Shown piece by piece: positions 1 to 6,088 of a DNA stretch of 6,097 nucleotides. Origin of the DNA: Planctomycetota bacterium. GTDB taxonomy: Bacteria > Planctomycetota > J058 > J103. The stretch's first letter is position 1. Every line of letters starts with the position of its first letter. The translations under genes and the position numbers were made by a program. The DNA lies in contig RFJN01000338.1 of assembly GCA_003694875.1 (NCBI GenBank), positions 1-6,097 on the forward strand, in the 5' to 3' direction. The notes under the pieces were generated by a model, which saw only the letters and a program-made list of their open reading frames with translations, searched no databases and was not told the origin of the DNA.

Positions 1-65
1 ACCGCCCGCTGCCGACCGGGGACTGAGCGCCACCGCAGCGTTCCCGCGCGCGGCACGCCCGACAA

Positions 66-85
66 ACCCGCACGCACCCGCACGC
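66..85 (+). repeat. Perfect 10-bp tandem direct repeat in the leader
   Basis: ACCCGCACGC occurs twice head to tail at 66-75 and 76-85, just upstream of the promoter candidate. A one-helical-turn period could place two protein contacts on the same DNA face, but no known operator is recognised. Confidence 0.6.
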
Positions 86-93
86 CACCGCGG

Positions 94-123
94 TTTCGTA
101 CCGACCGGGAACCGTGGTATCCT
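94..123 (+). promoter_or_regulatory. Weak sigma70-like promoter candidate
   Basis: TATCCT at 118-123 matches four of six bases of the -10 consensus, and TTTCGT at 94-99 sits 18 bp upstream as a poor -35 (two of six). This short stretch is the least GC-rich part of the leader and would place the transcript start about 35 bp before the ATG. The match is weak and could be chance; an alternative sigma factor is equally possible. Confidence 0.3.
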
Positions 124-154
124 TCCGCCCGCAACGGGGGATCCGGCACGCGAC

Positions 155-159
155 GGAGG
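155..159 (+). promoter_or_regulatory. Shine-Dalgarno of the giant lipoprotein gene
   Basis: GGAGG lies six bases before the ATG at 166, which is ideal spacing. It decides the start, because the same reading frame is open upstream to the window edge and would otherwise allow a longer N-terminus. Confidence 0.8.
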
Positions 160-165
160 GCGGGC

Positions 166-240
166 ATGGGGCAGCGGGACGCAGGGGGCGCGGGAGGGCT
201 GTTGCTGGCGGCACTCGTGGCGCTGCTCGCGGCGGGCTGC
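166..240 (+). other. Lipoprotein (Sec/SPII) signal peptide with lipobox
   Basis: Residues 1-25 show a short n-region with one Arg (R4), a Leu/Ala-rich core at 12-23 and the lipobox L-A-A-G-C, placing the lipidated cysteine at residue 25 (codon TGC at 238-240). Residue +2 is Gly, not Asp. Under the Lol sorting rule of enterobacteria this predicts outer-membrane rather than inner-membrane retention, but the rule is not universal. Whether the protein faces the periplasm or the cell surface cannot be read from the sequence. Confidence 0.9.
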
Positions 241-3200
241 GGCGGCAGCGGTGGTGGTGGCGGCGGCTCGCTCTCGGTGGCCTCGGTCGACCCGGACACC
301 TCCTCGGTGCTCGTGAGCGGCTACACGGGCTTTCCGGCCGACGGGGCGAGCGCGGTCACGGTGACCGTCACCGTCCGCGATCGCCGGGGACGGCCGCTCG
401 CGGGCTACCGCGTCGCGCTCGAGGTGAGCGGCCGCTTCAACACGATCGAGCAGCCGGCCGCGCCCACCGGCGCCGACGGGATCGCGATCGGGCGGGTGCG
501 AACCACGCGCGCCGAGACCAAGCGCATCACCGTGTTCGTGATCGACCCGAGCGGGGCGGCGCGCGCGCTCGCGCAGCGGCCCGGGGTCGCGTTCGTCGCG
601 GTCGATCGGGTGGGAGCGCCGCTCGGCTCGCTCTCGGTGGCGCTGCCCCCCGGGGGCGCGATCGCCGACGGCCGGAGCGCGGTGACGGTGACCGTGGTCG
701 TGCGCGACCCGTTCGCGAACCCGCTCGGGGGCCGGACGGTGCAGCTCTTCGCGCAGGGGGTGACCGGGGCGCGCTACACGATCGTGCCGCCCACCGGCAC
801 CGCGCAGCCCGACGGCCGCTTCGTGGCGAGCGTCACAACGACCGCCGCCGGCCGCGTCACCTTCTCGGCGCGGGTGATCTCGGGCCCCGACGCGCCGGTC
901 GATCTCGACGCACGGGCGAGCGTGGACTTTCTGCCCGATCCCGCCCGCCTCGCCGCCGCGAGCGCGACCGTGACCGCCACCCCCACCGCCGACATCGTCG
1001 CCGACGGGGTGCGCGCCTCGGTGATCACGATCGAGCTCGCCGACGCGGCCGGAGAGCCGATCATCGGCGCCGAGCTCGATCTCGACGTGAGCGGCTCGGG
1101 CAACGTGATCGATCCGCCCCCACCCACCGACGCCACGGGCCGCACGCAGGGGCGGGTCGCCTCGACGGTGGCCGAGACCAAGACCGTGACCGCGATCCTC
1201 GATCCGGCGGGGCTCGCGATCGCGCTGCCGGACCGACCGGTGCTGACCTTCGTGGGCGATCCGGCCGCGGTCAGTGCGAGCGCGAGCACGATCGTTGTGA
1301 GCCCGACCGCCGGCGTCATCGCGAACGGCATCGAGGCGGCCACCGTCACGGTGACGGTGCGCGACCGCCACGGCAACCTCGTGCCGGGCGCGAACGTGGC
1401 GCTCACCGTCACCGCCACCGGGGCGAGCCTCGATCCGCCCGCCGGGACGACCGGCGCGGCCGGCCGCTTCTCCTCGTTGCTGCGCTCGACCGAACCCGGG
1501 CCGGTGACGGTGAGCGCAAGCGTGGGCGGGCAGCCGCTCACCGCCACCGCGGTCGTGGTGTTCGATCCCGCCCCCGCGAGCCCCACCGCCTCCTCGGTCG
1601 TGGCGAGCCCGACGACGGGGCTGGTCGCCGACGGCCAGGCGGCCGCCACGATCACCGTGACGCTGCGCGACGACACCGGCCGCGCGCTCGCGGGCCGGCC
1701 CGTGACGCTCTCGGCGAGCGTGGCCGACGCCACGATCGATCCGCCGGGCGGCGACACCGACGCCAACGGCGTCTTCACCGCCACGCTGCGCTCGCTCGCC
1801 GCGGGAGATGTGACGGTGACCGCGCGCGCCGACCCGGGCACCGCGAGCGAGGTGCAGCTCGCGGACCGGCCGGTGCTGACCTTCGACGAGCCGCTTCCCG
1901 AGATCGTCTCGATCGCGCTGCCCGCCGCCCCGCTCGAGGGCTGCGTGCCGGTGCGGGTGGCGGTGCGCTACGTGCGCGAGCGGCGGGTCGATCTCGCCCT
2001 CGAGTTTCGCCGCAGCCCCGCCGATCCGTTCGAGCCCGCGAGCCTCGGTGACGCGCGGCTCGATCCGGCGAGCGAGGGCCCGGTGGGGGTGAGCACGAGC
2101 GCGGACCCGGCGGGGGCGGAACACGTCCTGCTGTGGAACGCGGCGCACGATCTGCCCGGCGAGACGCTGTCCAGCCTCGAGCTGCGGGTCACCGCCCGGC
2201 GGGGCGCGCTCGTCGGGCCGGCGCGCACCGAGAGGGGCATATCGATCGATCACGGGCTGCGCTTCGCCGCGCCGCTCACGCTCGCCGCGGGCGCTCTCAA
2301 CACCAACGGCGTGGTGCTCGCCGACCTCGACGCCGACGGACTGCTCGACGTGGCCCTCGCCAACCAGGTGGCCGCCGTGACGGTGCTGCGGCAGGACGCG
2401 AGCGCACCGGGCAGCTTCCTGCCGCCGGTCGTGCTCGGGGCGGGGCTGAGCCCGATCGCGCTCGCGGCCGCCGATCTCGATCGCGACGGGCGCATCGACC
2501 TCGTGATCGCCAACCGCAACGACACCCGCATCACGGTGCTGTTCGGCGACGCGAGCGCGGCCGCGGGCACGCTCGCCTTCCTGCCCCCGGTGCAGCTCGC
2601 GGTGGGCGCCTCGCCGGTGGCGGTGGCGGTGGCCGATCTCAACGCCGACGGCTGGCCCGATGTGGCGTCCGCAGGCCTCGACGCCGACAGCGTGACCGTG
2701 CGGCTGCAGGATCCGCTCTCGCCGGGCAGCTTCCCCGACGCGATGCGCGCCGATCTCGCGGTGGACGCAACACCGGGCACCGACGATCCGCAGGCGCTCG
2801 CGGCGGGCGATCTCGACGGCGACGGGCTCGCCGACCTCGCGGTGGGCCTGTCGAGCCCGGGTGGCATCGCGGTCTGGATCAACGAGACGGCGCCAGGTGC
2901 GAGCACCGTGACCGCGACGCTGCAGCGTCTCGACGACCCGAGCCTCGAGGACTGCACGGCGGTGGCGATCGGCGATCTCGATCGCGACGGACGGCCCGAC
3001 CTCGTGGGGGCGTTCGCCGGCAGCGACCGGATCGGCCGCTTCGCGCAGTCGAGCCTCGGCAGCGCGAGCTTCTTCCTCGCCGGGACCGATCCGCTGCCGG
3101 CGGGTGCGGCCCCGCGTGCGCTCGCGCTCGCCGATCTCGACGCCGACGGACGGCTCGATGTGGTGAGCGCCGACTTCGGGGCGGGCGAGGCGCTCGTGCT

Positions 3201-5601
3201 GCGCGGCGATCCGTCCAGCCCCGGTGCGCTGCTGCCGGCGCAGGCGTTCGCCGCCGCGGCCGATCCGTGGGCGGTCGCGGTGGGCGATCTCGACCGTGAC
3301 GGGCGGGCGGACCTCGTGCTCACGAGCCAGCGCGACGACCTCGCGGCGGTGCTGTTCGGCACCCGCGCGCTCGGCTGCGGGCTGCGCTACCGGGCGGCGG
3401 CGGCCACGCGCTCGGGCGACGGGGTCGATCCCGGCACGCGTTCGCTCGCCGCGGCCGATCTCGACGCCGACGGGCGGCTCGATCTCGCCCTCGCCAACCC
3501 CAACAACGGCACCGTCAGCGTCCTGCGTGGCCGTGGCGACGGGCGCTTCGAGCCGCGCGAGGAGATCGCGGTCGGCACCGAGCCGATCGCGGTGGCGCTC
3601 GCCGATCTCGACGGCGACGAGCGCGCCGACCTCGTGGTGCTCGACGCGGCGGCGCCGCTGCTCTCGATCTATCCGAACGAGACGCCGACCGGCTCGGCGA
3701 CGCTGTCGTTCGGCGCGCCCCACGACCTCGCGGTGGCGGCGGGGCCAGCCGGGCTCGCGGTGGGCGACTTCGACGGCGACGGGCAGCCCGATCTCGCGGT
3801 GGGTTCCCAGGGGGCGCAGTCGGTGCGCGTGTGGCGCAACGCCGCGGTGCCGGGAGCGCTCGCGTTCGACGCAGCCCTCGATGTGGCGATCGGACGCGCT
3901 CCCTCACAGCTTCTCGCCCTCGACGTCGACGACGACGGGCGCGACGACCTCGCGTTCACCGACCCGGGGGGCGGACAGCTCGGGCTGCTGCACAGCGCCG
4001 CCACCGCGCCCCCGCTGTCGTTCGACGCGCCCGAGCTGCACGCGGTGGGCGCCGGCGCCTCGAGCCTCGCGGCGGGTGATCTCAACGACGACGCTCGCCC
4101 CGAACTCGTGCTCGGCTACGAGGCCGGCAGCGGCGCGCAGGCGGTCACCGTGCTCGTCAACACCACGCTCGGGCTGCCCGCCCCGCCGAGCTTCGCCCCC
4201 GCGTTCGACCGCGACTGCGGCGGCGAGCCGCGCGCGGTGGCGGTGGGGGACGTCGACGGGGACGGACGCGCGGACGTGATCGCGGTGTGCGCGGGACCGG
4301 ATCGGCTCGTGGTGCTGCGCAACGCCACGCTCGCCGGGGCGACGCAGCCCGATTTCGATGCGCCGGAGGGGACCGCCCTGCCCGTGGCGGCCGACGCCGC
4401 GCTCGCGCGGGATCTCGATACCGACGGCACGCTCGACGTGGCACTCGCCACCGCGAGCGCCGCGGCGGCACACGCGCTCGTGGTGCGCGGCGACGCGCAG
4501 CCGGGCGTGCTCCGGTGGCGGCTCGCCGAGCGCTTCGGTGCGGGATCGGGAGCGGTCGCGCTCGCGGCCGCCGACCTCGACCGCGACGGACGCCTCGATC
4601 TCGCCACGGCGGACGGCACCGGGGGGAGCGTGAGCGTGCTGCGCGGGGCGGCCGATCCGGCGCTGCTCGCGCCGGTCACCTTCACCGCCCTCGCGCAGCC
4701 GGCGGCACTCGCCGCGCTCGATCTGCACGGACGCGGAGCGGCCGACCTCGTGGTGCTCGATCCCGCCGCGGGTGAACTCGCGGTGCTGCGCAACGACACC
4801 CCCCGCGGCGGCGCGCTCGATTTCGCCCCGCCCTTCGTCGTCTCGATCGGCGCCGGCGCGAGCCGCCTTGCGGCGGGCGATCTCGATCGCGATGGGGATC
4901 TCGACCTTGTGCTGCTCGATCCCGCCGCGGGCGGAGCGGGCGGGCTTCGCAACGACACGCCGCGGGGCGGGACGGCCACCGCCCTCGTCGCCTTCGCGCT
5001 GCCCGCCCTGTCGGCGAGCCCGGACGATCTTGCGATCGGTGACCTCGATCGCGACGGACGCGACGACCTCGTGTTCGTGCGCACCGACGCGCTGTGGCTC
5101 GCGCGCAACACGACGCCGGTCGGGGCTGCGAGCCCGAGTTTCGATACGCCGGTGCTCGTGACCGCCACCGCCGGCAGTCGCCTCGCACTCGCCGATCTCG
5201 ACGGCGACGGGGCACAGGACGTGCTTGTGCTCGATCCGGCCGCGGGCCGGCTGCGACTGTGGCGCAACGCGACCGCACCGGGCGGCGGTGCGTGGCAGCT
5301 CGAGGGGTCGGGCAGCGTGTCGGTGCCGACGGGGCTCGACGCCATCGCGGTCGCCGAACTGACCGGCGACGCGGCGCTCGATGTGGCGCTCACCGACACG
5401 GCGCACGACACGATCCTGCTGCTGCCGAACGCCTCGGTGCGCGGAGCTCCGGTGCAGCTCGATCCGCCTGAGGGCTGGGCGAGCGCGGGACCGGGACCGG
5501 TGCAGCTGCTCGCGGTGGATCTCGACGGCGACGGCGCGCGGGATCTGCTCACGGTGCAGCCGGGTGACGCGACGGTGGGACTCTCGCGCGCCGAGCGCTG
5601 A
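166..5601 (+). CDS. Giant lipoprotein: five invasin-type Ig domains plus 21 FG-GAP/VCBS repeats (three predicted beta-propellers)
   Basis: Predicted surface or periplasmic lipoprotein of 1811 residues; substrate or partner unknown. Seen: a hydrophobic signal segment (residues 12-23) ending in lipobox LAAGC with Cys25; a glycine linker (26-34); five Ig-like domains of about 100-112 residues (35-149, 150-261, 262-368, 369-475, 476-575), each with an A(D/N)G then V/I-T-V/I motif; a distinct module (576-696); then 21 repeats with DxDxDG-type loops (first D at 720, last at 1785; mean spacing about 53 residues). The ATG is supported by GGAGG six bases upstream and by the signal peptide starting at once. 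The frame is open without interruption to TGA. Only six Cys occur (25, 593, 930, 1071, 1351, 1375). Family knowledge: Big_1 domains build stalks of adhesins, and FG-GAP/VCBS repeats fold as propeller blades, often calcium-bound. Adhesion or ligand binding is inferred. An enzymatic role is unlikely, as no catalytic domain is recognisable. Confidence 0.95.
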   Translation: MGQRDAGGAGGLLLAALVALLAAGCGGSGGGGGGSLSVASVDPDTSSVLVSGYTGFPADGASAVTVTVTVRDRRGRPLAGYRVALEVSGRFNTIEQPAAPTGADGIAIGRVRTTRAETKRITVFVIDPSGAARALAQRPGVAFVAVDRVGAPLGSLSVALPPGGAIADGRSAVTVTVVVRDPFANPLGGRTVQLFAQGVTGARYTIVPPTGTAQPDGRFVASVTTTAAGRVTFSARVISGPDAPVDLDARASVDFLPDPARLAAASATVTATPTADIVADGVRASVITIELADAAGEPIIGAELDLDVSGSGNVIDPPPPTDATGRTQGRVASTVAETKTVTAILDPAGLAIALPDRPVLTFVGDPAAVSASASTIVVSPTAGVIANGIEAATVTVTVRDRHGNLVPGANVALTVTATGASLDPPAGTTGAAGRFSSLLRSTEPGPVTVSASVGGQPLTATAVVVFDPAPASPTASSVVASPTTGLVADGQAAATITVTLRDDTGRALAGRPVTLSASVADATIDPPGGDTDANGVFTATLRSLAAGDVTVTARADPGTASEVQLADRPVLTFDEPLPEIVSIALPAAPLEGCVPVRVAVRYVRERRVDLALEFRRSPADPFEPASLGDARLDPASEGPVGVSTSADPAGAEHVLLWNAAHDLPGETLSSLELRVTARRGALVGPARTERGISIDHGLRFAAPLTLAAGALNTNGVVLADLDADGLLDVALANQVAAVTVLRQDASAPGSFLPPVVLGAGLSPIALAAADLDRDGRIDLVIANRNDTRITVLFGDASAAAGTLAFLPPVQLAVGASPVAVAVADLNADGWPDVASAGLDADSVTVRLQDPLSPGSFPDAMRADLAVDATPGTDDPQALAAGDLDGDGLADLAVGLSSPGGIAVWINETAPGASTVTATLQRLDDPSLEDCTAVAIGDLDRDGRPDLVGAFAGSDRIGRFAQSSLGSASFFLAGTDPLPAGAAPRALALADLDADGRLDVVSADFGAGEALVLRGDPSSPGALLPAQAFAAAADPWAVAVGDLDRDGRADLVLTSQRDDLAAVLFGTRALGCGLRYRAAAATRSGDGVDPGTRSLAAADLDADGRLDLALANPNNGTVSVLRGRGDGRFEPREEIAVGTEPIAVALADLDGDERADLVVLDAAAPLLSIYPNETPTGSATLSFGAPHDLAVAAGPAGLAVGDFDGDGQPDLAVGSQGAQSVRVWRNAAVPGALAFDAALDVAIGRAPSQLLALDVDDDGRDDLAFTDPGGGQLGLLHSAATAPPLSFDAPELHAVGAGASSLAAGDLNDDARPELVLGYEAGSGAQAVTVLVNTTLGLPAPPSFAPAFDRDCGGEPRAVAVGDVDGDGRADVIAVCAGPDRLVVLRNATLAGATQPDFDAPEGTALPVAADAALARDLDTDGTLDVALATASAAAAHALVVRGDAQPGVLRWRLAERFGAGSGAVALAAADLDRDGRLDLATADGTGGSVSVLRGAADPALLAPVTFTALAQPAALAALDLHGRGAADLVVLDPAAGELAVLRNDTPRGGALDFAPPFVVSIGAGASRLAAGDLDRDGDLDLVLLDPAAGGAGGLRNDTPRGGTATALVAFALPALSASPDDLAIGDLDRDGRDDLVFVRTDALWLARNTTPVGAASPSFDTPVLVTATAGSRLALADLDGDGAQDVLVLDPAAGRLRLWRNATAPGGGAWQLEGSGSVSVPTGLDAIAVAELTGDAALDVALTDTAHDTILLLPNASVRGAPVQLDPPEGWASAGPGPVQLLAVDLDGDGARDLLTVQPGDATVGLSRAER
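268..1890 (+). repeat. Five tandem Big_1-like (invasin/intimin-type) Ig domains
   Basis: Residues 35-575 form five tandem beta-rich modules. Each carries the hallmark A(D/N)G at Asp/Asn 59, 168, 280, 387 and 489 (spacing 109, 112, 107, 102), followed by V/I-T-V/I strands, then an R-D or A-D turn leading to a G-x-x-V/L strand, and later a TDA-G or TGA-G turn. This is the pattern known for bacterial Ig-like group 1 domains. Modules 1 and 3 share an AETK signature with a following DP-x-G segment (E114 region and the matching site in module 3). Modules 3 and 5 share DRPVLTF. The array looks like a stalk projecting the C-terminal propellers away from the lipid anchor. Confidence 0.85.
1891..2253 (+). 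other. Bridging beta-sandwich-like module between Ig stalk and propellers
   Basis: Residues 576-696 lack the A(D/N)G Ig motif and the DxDxDG motif. They read as V-x-V-x-V-x-Y, then L-E-F-x-x-S, a variable loop, then H-V-L-L-W-N-A-A-x-D-L, then L-E-L-R-V-T-A, closing on S-I-D. From memory, the same order of blocks (V-x-V-Y, V-E-Y-S, F-V-W-D-S-x-x-D-L-G, V-R-L-R-x-T-P, V-D-N) appears as a Fn3-like module just before FG-GAP repeats in other large bacterial secreted proteins. I cannot name a family with certainty. It contains Cys593, which has no obvious partner nearby. Confidence 0.6.
2254..5598 (+). repeat. 21 FG-GAP/VCBS-type repeats, predicted as three seven-bladed beta-propellers
   Basis: Residues 697-1811 hold 21 units of 49-58 residues. 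The first acidic residue of each DxDxDG-like loop is at 720, 770, 824, 882, 937, 990, 1041, 1098, 1147, 1201, 1253, 1305, 1362, 1416, 1470, 1519, 1572, 1626, 1677, 1731 and 1785. The consensus is LA-x-x-DLDxDGxxDL followed by a V-x-VL strand and a loop. Predicted propellers are 697-1071, 1072-1447 and 1448-1811. Loops at repeats 9 (DGDE), 12 (NDDA), 16 (LHGRG) and 20 (LTGDA) have lost the usual ligands or glycine. The last repeat ends only about 20 residues after its loop, right at the stop codon, so the array is complete rather than truncated. Confidence 0.88.
4744..4971 (+). repeat. Recently duplicated blade segment, 159-bp period (repeats 16 and 17)
   Basis: Residues 1527-1549 and 1580-1602 match at 18 of 23 positions (D-L-V-x-L-D-P-A-A-G ... 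L-R-N-D-T-P-R-G-G). The DNA shares an exact 19-bp block, TGCTCGATCCCGCCGCGGG, at 4754-4772 and 4913-4931, exactly 159 bp (53 codons) apart, plus CGCAACGACAC further on. Repeat 19 carries a related V-L-D-P-A-A-G segment. This is the closest pair of blades I found, and it suggests in-frame duplication or gene conversion inside the array. Confidence 0.75.
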
Positions 5602-5611
5602 GGGGCGATCG

Positions 5612-6052
5612 TCAGTCGTCGGGGCCGGGACGGCGGCGCAGCTTCTTGATGCGCGCGCGGCGGCTCTTGTGCTCGAGGCGCCGGCGGTGCGAGCCGCGGC
5701 TCGGGCGCGTCGCGCGCCGTTCGGGCACCGGCTTGAGCGCCTCGGCGACGAGCTGGTGCAGCCGTGCGAGCGCGTCTTCACGATTCTGGTGCTGGCTGCG
5801 GAAGCGCTGCGACGCGACGTGCAGCATGCCGTGGCGATCGATGCGGTGCGCGAGTCGCTCGCGCAGCCGCGCCTTCTGTTCGGGATCGAGCAGCTGGCTG
5901 CGCTCGAGATCCCACAGCAGCTGCACCTTGGTGTTGGCCTTGTTGACGTGCTGCCCACCGGGTCCGCCGCTGTGTACGGCCTTGCAGTGCAGCTCCGAGG
6001 GGGGGATCGCGAACGGCAGCGTCCGGGGCGCGTGCAGGCGGTGTCGGTGCAT
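5612..6052 (-). CDS. arfB: Peptidyl-tRNA hydrolase ArfB (alternative ribosome-rescue factor, YaeJ/ICT1 family)
   Basis: Codon-independent release factor that hydrolyses peptidyl-tRNA on ribosomes stalled at the 3' end of broken mRNA (EC 3.1.1.29), acting in the cytoplasm. The 146-residue product has the usual family length (E. coli YaeJ is 140). The catalytic GGQ is at 32-34 inside SGGPGGQHVNK, followed by N-T-K-V-Q-L-L-W-D. An R-S-Q-x-x-N-R segment follows near residue 85. The basic C-terminal tail (TRPSR-x-S-x-x-RRL-x-x-K ... KKLRRR) is what enters the empty mRNA channel and separates ArfB from RF1/RF2 and from tail-less GGQ proteins. The ATG is preceded by GAGGA at 11 bp spacing. The frame stays open upstream to the window edge, so a slightly longer form cannot be excluded. 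The gene converges on the lipoprotein gene, with 10 bp between stop codons; no functional link is evident. Confidence 0.95.
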   Translation of the reverse strand: MHRHRLHAPRTLPFAIPPSELHCKAVHSGGPGGQHVNKANTKVQLLWDLERSQLLDPEQKARLRERLAHRIDRHGMLHVASQRFRSQHQNREDALARLHQLVAEALKPVPERRATRPSRGSHRRRLEHKSRRARIKKLRRRPGPDD

Positions 6053-6063
6053 GGTGGCGGGCG

Positions 6064-6068
6064 TCCTC
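6064..6068 (-). promoter_or_regulatory. Shine-Dalgarno of arfB
   Basis: On the - strand GAGGA lies 11 bases before the ATG at 6052. The spacing is somewhat long but usable, and no better match lies closer. Confidence 0.5.
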
Positions 6069-6082
6069 GCGCGGGCCGGAAC

Positions 6083-6088
6083 AGGGTA
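6083..6088 (-). promoter_or_regulatory. Possible -10 element for arfB
   Basis: TACCCT on the - strand fits TAnnnT and lies about 30 bp before the start codon. Its -35 would fall beyond the window end, so the element cannot be tested here. Confidence 0.2.

Larger units (their letters stand above)
1..165. other. Intergenic leader upstream of the lipoprotein gene
   Basis: No gene can be supported here. One + frame ends with TGA at 24-26 after only seven codons of window sequence (reading RPLPTGD), so the tail of an upstream gene is possible but unproven. The rest holds the tandem repeat, the promoter candidate, two copies of CCGACCGGG (12-20 and 101-109) and the Shine-Dalgarno sequence. Confidence 0.5.

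Noticed and set aside
1..165. N-terminal extension of the lipoprotein frame, which is open to the window start
   Set aside because: The translated extension is Arg/Pro-rich, would bury the signal peptide, and the ATG at 166 has an ideal Shine-Dalgarno sequence.
774..1841. 355-codon - strand open frame opposite the Ig domains
   Set aside because: Its Ser/Val/Thr-rich composition mirrors the sense Ig repeats. No start signal or family motif is visible.
114..2051. 645-codon + strand open frame overlapping the first third of the lipoprotein gene
   Set aside because: It is a low-complexity Arg/Gly/Ala product from the shifted frame. The overlapping frame has the signal peptide, the Shine-Dalgarno sequence and clear domains.
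2254..5598. RTX/type I secretion protein, or cohesin-dockerin calcium repeats
   Set aside because: The acidic loops have a 49-58-residue period within LADLDxDG-type blades. RTX nonapeptides (GGxGxD in tandem) and the paired dockerin spacing are absent.
3904..5958. 684-codon open frame on the - strand opposite the propeller array and partly over arfB
   Set aside because: It lies in a different frame from arfB. Its periodic V-A-V-E-I blocks are the antisense reading of the DxDxDG repeats. It is Arg-rich with no recognisable domain, as expected of shadow frames in GC-rich DNA.
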